Shown: positions 1-7,476, numbered from the stretch's first letter. The stretch: DNA of 9,398 nt from CAZDIO01 sp964505555 (GCA_964505555.1 CAZDIO010000170.1:1-9398); one strand, 5' to 3'. The notes: generated by a model not told the origin, from the letters alone. Translations and numbers: made by a program.

Positions 1-11
1 TCGGGAGCTAT

Positions 12-43
12 GAGATTGCTTCGCTTTGCTCGCAACGACAGGA
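12..43. repeat. Interspersed short repeat, copy at left edge
   Basis: The segment runs GAGATTGCTTCGCTTTGCTC then GCAACGACAGGA. Its last 15 bases (29-43, CTCGCAACGACAGGA) recur as an exact reverse complement at 9353-9367. Elements of the general form GATTGCTTCGC...GCTCGCAA(C/T)GACA are common interspersed intergenic repeats in many bacterial genomes; this is recalled knowledge, not a search. The copy sits at the very edge, so the full unit cannot be delimited. Confidence 0.6.
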
Positions 44-106
44 GGGTCTGAACATTTAAAGTTAGATAGAAAGACACAGGCTAGACACTGATAACCTTTT
101 CCGACA

Positions 107-136
107 GGGACCCCGATGAATGAGCATCGGGGCCCC
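107..136. repeat. Stem-loop downstream of the 164-754 gene
   Basis: GGGACCCCGATG (107-118) and CATCGGGGCCCC (125-136) are inverted copies with a 6-base loop and a single A/C mismatch. The hairpin lies 27 bases past the stop of the minus-strand gene at 164-754, where a terminator would be expected. However, the minus-strand sequence after it (TGTCGGAAAAGG) has no T-run. It may be an RNA 3'-end stabiliser or a degenerate terminator rather than a classical intrinsic one. Confidence 0.5.
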
Positions 137-163
137 CTATCAAGATTAATCAAACAAAAAACG

Positions 164-754
164 CTACGATTCGAGCAGGCTGTCGTCGAAGTTGTCGATT
201 GCGATACAACCATCAACAATTTGATTCTGATCATCTTTACGTCGTTGGAGCAGATCAATTATTCGATCCCAGGTTTGAGAGTCTCCTCGACAGAAAAGCA
301 ATGGATGACTACACATTCCCACGGGCTCAGAATTGAGGTCTCTCGAAGCAAGACGGGCATTTCTTGCCATTACTGCAAGGGTAAGTGATGTCCGTACACT
401 GATTGCATGACAAATATTGTAGCTGCGGTCCGTTCCCAAGGAGGAGAGTCCGATGAAGCCACCCGAAACCTCGGGACTCAGAATCAAGCCTTCAGATGAA
501 AAACATGCTTCCCTCATCATGGAAGCCCTTTCTGAAAAGTCATTTTTGAAGTTATCGATGTCAAGTTTTTCGCCAATCGTTTGCACCCACCGTTCCATCA
601 TTTGAAACGGCCGTTCCGTTGCCTGAAGAAAGTCGATGATACCTAGAAAGGCCCCCACTACAGTTGCACCCGGGCCTTTTCCATAAATCTGACTCGTATA
701 TGCTGCGAGAAGGGTGCGAATGTTCGGTATCGAAGGACGTGCGAGAGTTGCCAT
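164..754 (-). CDS. Hypothetical protein, 196 aa, no recognised family
   Basis: I do not recognise this protein. The ATG at 754 is chosen because AGG lies 7 bases upstream; a TTG at 775 in the same frame would add 7 residues. The predicted product has no signal peptide. A glycine-rich, hydrophobic stretch at residues 26-43 (KGPGATVVGAFLGIIDFL) could be a buried helix or a weak membrane segment. Residues 44-80 look helical and charged. Five cysteines (about 84, 115, 148, 155 and 183) are spread over the C-terminal two thirds, and the tail is acidic (DNFDDSLLES). The gene lies 307 bases beyond the stop of the large lyase-like gene on the same strand, and structured DNA between them argues for an independent unit. 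The composition looks protein-like over the whole length, which supports this frame over the overlapping ones, but coding status is not proven. Confidence 0.6.
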   Translation of the reverse strand: MATLARPSIPNIRTLLAAYTSQIYGKGPGATVVGAFLGIIDFLQATERPFQMMERWVQTIGEKLDIDNFKNDFSERASMMREACFSSEGLILSPEVSGGFIGLSSLGTDRSYNICHAISVRTSLTLAVMARNARLASRDLNSEPVGMCSHPLLFCRGDSQTWDRIIDLLQRRKDDQNQIVDGCIAIDNFDDSLLES

Positions 755-808
755 GATACTGCCTAACCTTTCCAAAAAGATAAAATTTCTGCACGGGAAA
801 CAACCGCG

Positions 809-847
809 CCTTTAAACCGCTGAAAGGCTTTCTCAACGGTTTAAAGG
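809..847. repeat. Perfect 11-bp inverted repeat in leader of 164-754 gene
   Basis: CCTTTAAACCG (809-819) and CGGTTTAAAGG (837-847) are perfect inverted copies. The 17-base centre itself contains GAAAG-G-CTTTC (822-832), so the whole block can fold as a hairpin with an inner stem. It ends about 55 bases upstream of the ATG at 754 and so probably lies in the leader or promoter. It could be an operator or an RNA control element; the sequence does not say which. Confidence 0.55.
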
Positions 848-890
848 GCTGAAACGAATCCCCAGAAGTCTTTCTAAAAAACCAGACTAT

Positions 891-930
891 GCCGCCTGTG
901 TTCTTAAGGAGACTTAAGACCAGAAGCGGC
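891..930. repeat. Nested hairpin between lyase-like gene and 164-754 gene
   Basis: The outer arms GCCGC (891-895) and GCGGC (926-930) flank a 6/6 internal loop and an inner stem TCTTAAG (902-908) / CTTAAGA (913-919) with a 4-base loop. On the minus strand a T6 run (complement of 876-881) follows only after a 9-base gap. If this terminates the lyase-like transcript, it does so as a non-canonical terminator about 130 bases past the stop. Confidence 0.4.
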
Positions 931-1061
931 AAAGAGATATCTCGTATTTAATTAAGAAAGAACTTTTTGAGAAGAGGAACAGAGTAAAAAGATAAGGAGA
1001 TCTTTAACCCAATACTATTAAGACCGGCTAAATATTATCACAGAGAGGAAAGATGCAGCAA

Positions 1062-4000
1062 CTACCAAACTGGAAGACCAATAAGTGGGAGAACATACTC
1101 ATCATTTCGTATCGTATAAATTCTCACACTCGCGCCGTTCTTGTCTGAAGAGGCTGTTACCGTTCCGTAAATATCAGGTGGAAGTGGAAGCACAAACCGC
1201 TTTGCAGACCATGGAGCTAACTGAAGCGGGGAGTTATAAAGAACTGCTCCACGAGTATCACGGGCCATAATCGATGAGGTGAGGATCTCTGGTGAAGCAT
1301 TCTGGACTTCAACGACATTTTGATGCTCGATGTAAGTATTAAATTGAGAGATAACATTGAGCCCTGCTTTTCCACTTAGCGGAGCAGGATATCCATAGAG
1401 TAACCGACCGGAAGAATCTAGTTTATAAAACAGCGCCGTAGCACTTACCTGCCCACTCTCTGCACTAATCACGGCTGAGCCAACAGCGTTTGGAGCAAGG
1501 TACCCACTTTGAGCGTTACTACTTCTATTGATAATGAGATGGTTACTACTCAGCGGAGGAAGTGTTAAACGAGATTGTCCAGCTTCTCCGCCATTTGCAT
1601 TATATACTTTAACCTGCGCCTCAGCATTTACAGAAGAGAAGTTATTTAATTCAAGAACTGAAAGTTCACCGTTCATTGTGGAAACTCCCCCAAGAAGATT
1701 CTCCGTCATCGGCGGCCGCGCAGGGACGACAAACGCGGTACGAAAATCTGCACACTGCGTGGGAGGACATTGAAAGAAGTATCTCGTCAGAGTTGCATAG
1801 TACGTCGGTGGAGCTTCCTCCGCAGCGCTGGTAGGAAGAAACTGTGCAAGACCTATCGCGTTTTCATTATTTGGAGCAAGCCGCTTGTGTGCAGGGTAGT
1901 CAAACCGCCCCCCATCGGGAAGAGAGACCTGTTCACTGGCAATAAGATCTCCACGCTGATCATAGTAGTTGATCTTTCCACGTAAGCCCTTCTCATCACC
2001 CTTTGTTGCGTCGGTAATACTGATCCAGTTGGTAACAAGCGCCCGGGGATCTGTTCCTAGATGAAACGTATTTAAGGGAAAACTTATCTTCCCTTTTTGT
2101 GGATTGGTAAATGGATAATTTAAAGCATAATCAAAACTCTCTCCCCACTGATTCCCGTGAGCAAGCCGATAGATGGTAATTCCTCCGGTCCAACCACCGG
2201 GCGCGGTTGCGTCGGTGCTCACACATACGGTGCCGTAACTATTAGGAAGAAGTCCTAAATCGTTAATGATAAAATCTTGCTTTCCATAATTAGGAAGCGT
2301 TGTTCGTACCGACCCTCGCTCCACTCCATTTGCATCACGGTAACTGACAGTTGTTCGAAGCGGTTGTGAAAGGAAGTTTACAACTGAAGCGATGTTAATC
2401 TGTCCTAAAAATCCATTTGCTCCAGCGCATGCTTTTGATTGAAGGCGCTCATACAAGGGGTCATCTGCAGGGGCATCGGCACCAGGAGGCGAGCCTGGAG
2501 AGCCTCCGGGAGAGCTTGAGGAAGAGGAGGAACTCCCAGGGGTATACAGTTGCGTCGGGGATGTTCCCACCACTACGCCAGTCGAACTGAGAGAAGCATT
2601 TCCAGAGATAAGAAATGTTACTGGACCCGGGTAGTTTCCAACTGGAAAGTAACGCATCGCCACAAGCGATCCGTTGTAATCAAATCCAGGTTCTTCATCA
2701 ACAAGGATCTGCCGCCCGCGAACTTCTTTTACGGTATATCCCCACTTCCAACCGTTTCCCCAGGTGACAATTATCGTTTTACCAGTAAGCGATCCATCAA
2801 CTGGTAAATTCGCGTTTACTTCAAAAGCGTTTTCTTGTTCCCCTCTTTCCTTTCTCAACACCCGGGAGACTACTCCTCGATAAGAATAATCTCCCTGCAC
2901 TGCGCGCATTCCTTTGGAACCAAACGAGAGCTGCTCACCCTGAAAGAGCTTCATCCACTGCACCGCTCCATTTTTTACACGCACATGAGCAAACCGTCCT
3001 TTCACTGAAAAATTTGAAACACCACTAACTTTCTGCTCAACATATGGAGGCGCAGCATCGAAGTTATGAACCACATAATCAACGATCCCCCCACGAAGGG
3101 TAATTTGTAATCCAACAGCGGTAGCTCCTGCCCCTTGAAAAGTTAGTGGGGTAATCGCCTCAACAAAAGGTGGGGTCGAAGGAGATGATGAGTATGCTTC
3201 ATGCACTGCCATAAAGGTCTCATCTTTGAGACGGGTAGAATTTCGCCTCACCACAAGATAATCCTGAACTCGAGATGGTATCGTTGAAGAGAGAGCTTTT
3301 CCCATAAAAAACGTCGTTCCTTGAGCACCAGCAAGATGAACCTTCTCTCGCACATCGCCGTAATTGAACTCTCCAGACCAACTATTTCCCGATAAAGACT
3401 TTCGCAGTAACGATATCGCTCCAAAGGTTTCAGAGGTTTGATTCATTGAATGAGGTGTTGAGAACGTATAGGGATCGTGCCCACCATGAAGCACCCAGTC
3501 ATATTGCGCACCCCCTTGGAGGCGAAAAAAATCTAGTAGATAAACACTTTCCCCTTGGATATGAATCATTCCTATTAAACGTTGATAGTCGCTGAGCACA
3601 TCGCGATAGGCGTTTTGACTATCTACCTCCATTAACTGAACTTCACGATCTCCTTGATATCCAGGCTCAAACATTAAGAGATTATTATGGAGATTCCCAT
3701 CGGCGTTTGATTCACTAAAAGGATAGGAACGCACCTGTCCTTGAGGAAGTCCGGGAACGTAGGGAGAGTCTGTATAGTAGAGCCAATAATTTGCTTTTTG
3801 TTCCTTTCCATCAACCACGACGAGGTTCTGGTTTAAAGTTGAGGTATTCCACTCTCGATCCCCTTCAAGATATCCGGTTCCTCCAATGACTTCTTTTCCT
3901 CGACTAAAAAAGATCAGATGATTTGCATCTCGGTGAAAGTGTGCCGCGGAAGGAGAAAAATCGAGTCGGGCCTGACTCTCCTGATTTCCCTCTCCCCAAG

Positions 4001-5054
4001 AGAGCACCGCGTGGCCAATCCCACCAAGAAGATATGATTTTTCTGCTGATCTTCCATAGGAGGTAATATTATAACTTGTTTCATTCGTTATCGGGAACGT
4101 TCCGTTGGGAAACGTAGTTCGGTTCCAAGAGCCGGTCATTCTTCGCCAATGCTCAGAAAAAAGCTGCGTGGCAGAGAGATTAATAAATCGAGGAGAGTCG
4201 TAGATACTCTCAAAGGGAATGTGAAAGTATCCGGGCGGATCGCTATATCCGTTAATTACCGTTTCATAACTAGCATGGGTCAGACGTGAGGAGAGCTGAA
4301 AGTGGTAACTGTGCGAGCCCTCCTGATGAAATCCATCCGCGCTAAACTGCTCATGAAGCATTTTATTGTAATACCAAAAACCAAGATGAAAAAGTTCTGG
4401 ATCATCCACAACACGCCCAAAGACCATCAGTGCTCGAGGACGAAAACCGGCGAGATTAAATAGATACAAACGAAACTTGGTAAGATCGACTTTGACTACT
4501 TCGATAAGAAAATCTTTAATTCTCTCCTTCCCATCACTACCAATCACAGAAAACACATTACTTGCTGAAACGAGATCAAATGCTTCTGCAAGTTTCTGCG
4601 CCTTCTCAAGGTCAACATGAAACCAGTCACTCCATATTCCACTTCCTGATGCATGAATATTTTCGATCTCTCCTGAAGCAATTGCATTCTCAAATCGTCT
4701 CACCCACACCGGAAACACCTCCCGGAAACGATCAAGAAGCAGCACCGTGCGACGGGCGTAATCTGGATTATTGGTGAGGCCATAGAGTCGTGAGAGGTCA
4801 TACGTTACATCGACCATGAGGAGGTTATCGGGATCGTCTCGGCCTGTAGTATCAATCTGCCTTTGCAGATCGGAATCGTTCATCTGAAGATATGGCGCAA
4901 GTAAGGTAGTAAGCTGGGTAACATCTCCAGAGGCTGGCCAGATGGGGTGACTCTCTCCAAAAACCTCTTTCGGGAACAAAAAAAGAGACAGGGATAGCCA
5001 AACGCAGATCGCGCTTAGCGAGGACCTAAAAAGCCGCACATTCTTACAATACAC
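1062..5054 (-). CDS. Secreted heparinase II/III-like polysaccharide lyase, multidomain
   Basis: The 1330-residue protein begins with a signal peptide (residues 1-33; basic start, hydrophobic 11-27, cleavage near VFG-ES). Residues about 45-345 resemble the alpha/alpha-toroid of heparinase II/III-type lyases, with a DGFHQEGSHSYHF segment (240-252) where such enzymes carry the catalytic Tyr; Tyr250 is the candidate. Residues about 350-830 are the beta-sandwich part. AHFHRDANHL (371-380) and GGTGYLEG (391-398), then LNQNLVVVDG, match the family's metal/His motif region. An eight-Ser, Gly/Pro linker (840-858) leads to about four divergent repeats of 105-125 residues. Family members cleave acidic polysaccharides by beta-elimination; the substrate is unknown. 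The only start choices are GTG 5054 or GTG 5039, because an in-frame TAA lies just upstream, and neither has a good Shine-Dalgarno. A sigma-54-type promoter lies 111 bases upstream. Total length is well above that of a simple lyase. Heparinase-like class: confident; activity: not shown. Confidence 0.88.
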   Translation of the reverse strand: MYCKNVRLFRSSLSAICVWLSLSLFLFPKEVFGESHPIWPASGDVTQLTTLLAPYLQMNDSDLQRQIDTTGRDDPDNLLMVDVTYDLSRLYGLTNNPDYARRTVLLLDRFREVFPVWVRRFENAIASGEIENIHASGSGIWSDWFHVDLEKAQKLAEAFDLVSASNVFSVIGSDGKERIKDFLIEVVKVDLTKFRLYLFNLAGFRPRALMVFGRVVDDPELFHLGFWYYNKMLHEQFSADGFHQEGSHSYHFQLSSRLTHASYETVINGYSDPPGYFHIPFESIYDSPRFINLSATQLFSEHWRRMTGSWNRTTFPNGTFPITNETSYNITSYGRSAEKSYLLGGIGHAVLSWGEGNQESQARLDFSPSAAHFHRDANHLIFFSRGKEVIGGTGYLEGDREWNTSTLNQNLVVVDGKEQKANYWLYYTDSPYVPGLPQGQVRSYPFSESNADGNLHNNLLMFEPGYQGDREVQLMEVDSQNAYRDVLSDYQRLIGMIHIQGESVYLLDFFRLQGGAQYDWVLHGGHDPYTFSTPHSMNQTSETFGAISLLRKSLSGNSWSGEFNYGDVREKVHLAGAQGTTFFMGKALSSTIPSRVQDYLVVRRNSTRLKDETFMAVHEAYSSSPSTPPFVEAITPLTFQGAGATAVGLQITLRGGIVDYVVHNFDAAPPYVEQKVSGVSNFSVKGRFAHVRVKNGAVQWMKLFQGEQLSFGSKGMRAVQGDYSYRGVVSRVLRKERGEQENAFEVNANLPVDGSLTGKTIIVTWGNGWKWGYTVKEVRGRQILVDEEPGFDYNGSLVAMRYFPVGNYPGPVTFLISGNASLSSTGVVVGTSPTQLYTPGSSSSSSSSPGGSPGSPPGADAPADDPLYERLQSKACAGANGFLGQINIASVVNFLSQPLRTTVSYRDANGVERGSVRTTLPNYGKQDFIINDLGLLPNSYGTVCVSTDATAPGGWTGGITIYRLAHGNQWGESFDYALNYPFTNPQKGKISFPLNTFHLGTDPRALVTNWISITDATKGDEKGLRGKINYYDQRGDLIASEQVSLPDGGRFDYPAHKRLAPNNENAIGLAQFLPTSAAEEAPPTYYATLTRYFFQCPPTQCADFRTAFVVPARPPMTENLLGGVSTMNGELSVLELNNFSSVNAEAQVKVYNANGGEAGQSRLTLPPLSSNHLIINRSSNAQSGYLAPNAVGSAVISAESGQVSATALFYKLDSSGRLLYGYPAPLSGKAGLNVISQFNTYIEHQNVVEVQNASPEILTSSIMARDTRGAVLYNSPLQLAPWSAKRFVLPLPPDIYGTVTASSDKNGASVRIYTIRNDEYVLPLIGLPVW
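2481..2534 (-). other. Ser/Gly/Pro linker inside the lyase-like protein
   Basis: Residues 841-858 are eight serines followed by PGGSPGSPPG. This low-complexity linker separates the N-terminal heparinase-like part from the C-terminal repeat region and marks a domain junction typical of secreted carbohydrate-active enzymes. Uninterrupted Ser codons also make it a likely site of length variation. Confidence 0.8.
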
Positions 5055-5164
5055 TGGTTACCGAACTATGAAGATTAACCGCCACCCTTTAAACGCAATC
5101 CCAGCGATCTGACCAAATGAAGATGGATCATCCTCATTCAGTTCAAATACTGTAGGAGTTTCTC

Positions 5165-5179
5165 GCAAGAAGAATGCCA
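5165..5179 (-). promoter_or_regulatory. Probable sigma-54 (-24/-12) promoter of lyase-like gene
   Basis: The minus strand reads TGGCATTCTTCTTGC. The invariant GG and GC have the spacing of the sigma-54 consensus (TGGCAC-N5-TTGC) and the -12 TTGC is intact. The -24 box deviates only at the last base (T for C). The predicted start is near 5153, giving a leader of about 100 nt. Sigma-54 promoters need an enhancer-binding activator, none of which is encoded here; the inverted repeat at 5313-5419 lies 135-255 bases upstream, within typical enhancer range. Confidence 0.55.
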
Positions 5180-5312
5180 AGTTTCTTTGCCTAAAAAACC
5201 CCCTCTGTTACCAATTTCATTGGATTTAATCGACTTCTCACTTTTGGGAATTAACACCAAACGACTATGGCCCGAAATAACTGCGGAGACGAAAAACCAC
5301 CCCTGTTAGATG

Positions 5313-5419
5313 CCCCCTCTCTAGCTCTGTTGCTCTCATTTAATAAAACGGGGGGTGAGGTTACTACCAACCTCTTTTTTTATAAACAGAGCAAAGGAGC
5401 AACAGAGCTGGAGAGGGGG
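5313..5419. repeat. Long inverted repeat after the kinase gene
   Basis: The 23-base arms 5313-5335 and 5397-5419 are reverse complements apart from one position (T in one arm, C in the other after reversal, which can still pair as a G-U wobble in RNA). The 61-base centre includes a smaller hairpin (5357-5374). The right arm ends 12 bases past the kinase stop. It could be the kinase transcript's 3'-end hairpin, a MITE-like or REP-like element, or an enhancer site for the sigma-54 promoter downstream. No flanking direct repeat was evident. Confidence 0.7.
5357..5381 (+). terminator. Terminator-like hairpin, plus orientation, inside the inverted repeat
   Basis: GAGGTT (5357-5362), loop ACTACC, AACCTC (5369-5374), then seven T (5375-5381). 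The form is that of a short intrinsic terminator for rightward transcription. No plus-strand gene precedes it, so it would end only antisense or small-RNA transcription. The stem is just 6 bp, so function is uncertain. Confidence 0.4.
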
Positions 5420-5431
5420 ACTTCTTGTTTG

Positions 5432-7345
5432 TTAGTAATGGATTGAAACGAGTTTTTGAAACCGAGCGGTTTGGCGAATTGCATCGAGATCGGGTTCTTG
5501 TACTGCCCAGGCACGGATGCGAGGATTGAGGCGAATTGACCGCTCAAGAAAATCTAGCGCTTTTTGAGTATCCCCTTGGAGGGAATAGTAACAGGCTAAG
5601 TTAAAGTGAACTGGAGCATAATTACTATCGAGCTTCCCTGCAGCAAGAAATTGTTTGAGAGACTCCTCTTTTCTTCCTACCCTTAAGTAGCAAAGACCCA
5701 GCACTAACCGGGCCTTAATGTGACCTGGACGAAGCGCAATCGCTTGCTCTAAATCCTGTATCGCACCCGCATATTGCTTCTGATTAAAAAGTTTCTCCCC
5801 TGACTGAAAGAGTCGATCGGCATCCGCCGCTGCCAGATGAGGATCTGCTGATTTTTTAAGGGTAACATCGATAGCGTTTTCCTTTCCTGCTTCAGTAACA
5901 AGGTTCTGACGATGCTCATCAAATCCTGACAACTTCAAGCTCAGTTGAAGCTCTCCGACAGTCACAGAGGGAAGAGTCAGGGGAGTTACTCCTTGACGAA
6001 CATCATTAAAAAAAACCTCTGCCCCAAGAGGATCGGAGCGCACGGTAAGTGAGGCGTTTGATAGTGGTGCTTGTTGAGGTGATGGTTCCGATACTCCCGT
6101 GGAAGCTACTGCTGGAGCAGTCACTTCCTCCTGAACACTCTCTGTGGTCTTGGCTTTTTCCTCCTCCACCAAATTGTTTTCTGAAGCCGGTAGAGACGTC
6201 TTTTCCTCTATAGTTTGAGATACCGTTTCCAGCGCTTGCTTCTTTTCGATTATTTCGCTGTTTTCTGATTCGCTGTGATCTGAATTGACCTCTGAGACAA
6301 ATTCACTAACACCCGCTCCCCTTTCACCAAATTGATTTTCATAAAAGATCGCACCAATCACTCCAACACAGATGATTCCTAAAATTCCAGCATAGACCTT
6401 TAAGGATTTTCCCTTCGTTAATTGTTCTTTGCCCAGATTTGCTGAAACAACCTGGAGATCATCAAGAAGCTCTTTTACGCTTTGATAACGTTTTCCAGGG
6501 TCCTTTTCTAAACACTTCATCACCAGTGCATCAACAGCTCTTCCTAACGGCAACGGTGGCTTTTTTTCTCGAAGAGCAATCGGAAGTTCATTCAGTTGCT
6601 TAAAAAGGATCTCCATTAAGGAGGGAGCATCAAACGGGAGATCTCCTGAAAGCGCCTCATAGAGAATAATCCCTAACGAATAAATATCTGAGCGTGCATC
6701 GAGCTCCTTTGAGAGCACCTGTTCTGGAGAGGCATACTGTGGGGTACCATAGAAGAGCCCCTCTTGGGTTACTAACGTCGCTGCTTTTTCACCCGCTTGA
6801 TGAAGAAGTTTTGCGATTCCAAAATCAAGAACAAGCACCCGACGATTGCCATCATCAGTGTTTGTGATCATGATATTTTCTGGTTTCAGATCTCGATGAA
6901 TAATGCCTAGTCGGTGCGCTTCACTCAGGGCAGAGGTGACCTGTTGAAAAATCTCATACACCTCATGAAGAGAGAGCGAGCCCTTGTCTCGTATTAACTG
7001 TTTGAGAGTTTTCCCCTCAACATACTGCATGACCAGGTAGGGATAGTTCTGTAAAATTCCAAAATCATAGAGAAGAACGGCGCTGGGATGGTTTAAACGG
7101 CTTGCAACTTTTGCCTCATGTTGAAAGCGTTTGAGAGAGTCTTCATTTTCAACCAGGTGGGGATGAAGGACCTTAATCGCAACGGTGCGATTAATCAGTA
7201 TATGCTCTGCCTTATAAACAACCCCAGTTCCACCACGTCCAAGCTGCTCTAAGATCTTGTACTTCTCATCAATAACCTTACCAACCCAGGAAGCTGCGGC
7301 TTTCCCAATTGTTTCCTGATTTTCAGTTGTGTTCGATTCACTCAT
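5432..7345 (-). CDS. Membrane Ser/Thr protein kinase with PEGA and TPR domains
   Basis: The 637-residue Hanks-type kinase has the kinase domain at about 30-297: glycine loop GRGGTGVVY (36-44), ATP-binding Lys58 in VAIK, Glu77, catalytic HRDLKPEN (150-157, Asp152), DFG (174-176), GTPQYASPE (200-208), SDIYSLG (219-225) and Arg286. All key residues are present, so activity is expected. One membrane helix (about 317-335) follows, then an acidic, Ser/Thr/Glu-rich linker (about 345-430). A PEGA-type domain (431-497, with SDPLGAEVFFND and TPLTLPS) and about three TPR units (507-612) complete the C-terminal part. The kinase is cytoplasmic; the PEGA/TPR part should lie across the inner membrane and may sense envelope state or bind partners. 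The start is the ATG at 7345, just before MSESNTTE; no strong Shine-Dalgarno precedes it. The gene is divergent from the DUF6502 gene and upstream of the lyase-like gene on the same strand. Targets are unknown. Confidence 0.95.
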   Translation of the reverse strand: MSESNTTENQETIGKAAASWVGKVIDEKYKILEQLGRGGTGVVYKAEHILINRTVAIKVLHPHLVENEDSLKRFQHEAKVASRLNHPSAVLLYDFGILQNYPYLVMQYVEGKTLKQLIRDKGSLSLHEVYEIFQQVTSALSEAHRLGIIHRDLKPENIMITNTDDGNRRVLVLDFGIAKLLHQAGEKAATLVTQEGLFYGTPQYASPEQVLSKELDARSDIYSLGIILYEALSGDLPFDAPSLMEILFKQLNELPIALREKKPPLPLGRAVDALVMKCLEKDPGKRYQSVKELLDDLQVVSANLGKEQLTKGKSLKVYAGILGIICVGVIGAIFYENQFGERGAGVSEFVSEVNSDHSESENSEIIEKKQALETVSQTIEEKTSLPASENNLVEEEKAKTTESVQEEVTAPAVASTGVSEPSPQQAPLSNASLTVRSDPLGAEVFFNDVRQGVTPLTLPSVTVGELQLSLKLSGFDEHRQNLVTEAGKENAIDVTLKKSADPHLAAADADRLFQSGEKLFNQKQYAGAIQDLEQAIALRPGHIKARLVLGLCYLRVGRKEESLKQFLAAGKLDSNYAPVHFNLACYYSLQGDTQKALDFLERSIRLNPRIRAWAVQEPDLDAIRQTARFQKLVSIHY

Positions 7346-7376
7346 AAGAAGGATTACTCTTTAAACTGAAAAGCTA

Positions 7377-7476
7377 TTTAACACAGAGTTTCGTAGAGTC
7401 ATATACCGTTAAAATTATTAGGTTTTTTATTCTTCTTTATTCCTCTCTGTGCGACTCTGTGAAACTCTGTGTTAAA
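7377..7476. repeat. 24-bp inverted repeat in kinase leader, with 10-bp CTCTGTG units
   Basis: Arms 7377-7400 and 7453-7476 are reverse complements with two adjacent mismatches (both transitions) and a 52-base centre. Overlapping the right arm, CTCTGTG occurs three times at an exact 10-base period (7445, 7455 and 7465). CTCTGTG-type repeats are a familiar class of intergenic repeat in diverse bacteria (recalled, not searched). The element ends 32 bases before the kinase start, so a kinase mRNA starting upstream would carry it as a large leader hairpin. Confidence 0.7.

Larger units (their letters stand above)
755..1061. other. Intergenic region with several dyads
   Basis: This gap separates the 3' end of the lyase-like gene from the start of the 164-754 gene, both on the minus strand. 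It holds an 11-bp inverted repeat (809-847), a nested hairpin (891-930) and a perfect 10-bp palindrome GAGATATCTC (934-943). I found no convincing sigma-70 or sigma-54 promoter for the 164-754 gene and no clean terminator for the lyase-like gene. Confidence 0.5.
5055..5431. other. Intergenic region between kinase and lyase-like genes
   Basis: The 377-base gap between two minus-strand genes contains, in minus-strand order, a long inverted repeat just after the kinase stop (5419-5313), a small CCAAT-TTC-ATTGG dyad (5211-5223), a sigma-54-type promoter (5179-5165) and a leader of about 100 bases to the lyase start. The leader includes a 20-codon frame (5137-5075) without a Shine-Dalgarno. The layout suggests that the lyase-like gene has its own promoter and is not simply co-transcribed with the kinase. 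Confidence 0.6.

Noticed and set aside
107..136. Intrinsic terminator of the 164-754 gene
   Set aside because: The stem is strong but no T-run follows on either strand.
116..388. Plus-strand frame of 90 codons
   Set aside because: It is antisense to the better 164-754 frame, has no ribosome site and starts inside a hairpin.
891..930. Intrinsic terminator of the lyase-like gene
   Set aside because: The T6 run is separated from the stem by 9 bases and the stem has a large internal loop, so it is listed only as a hairpin.
561..932. Minus-strand frame of 123 codons
   Set aside because: It overlaps the start of the 164-754 gene in another frame, has low-complexity Arg/Ser-rich composition and runs through the structured leader.
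1053..1148. Plus-strand 31-codon frame preceded by GAGAGG
   Set aside because: It lies antisense to the 3' end of the lyase-like gene, the purine run is too close to the ATG, and nothing else supports it.
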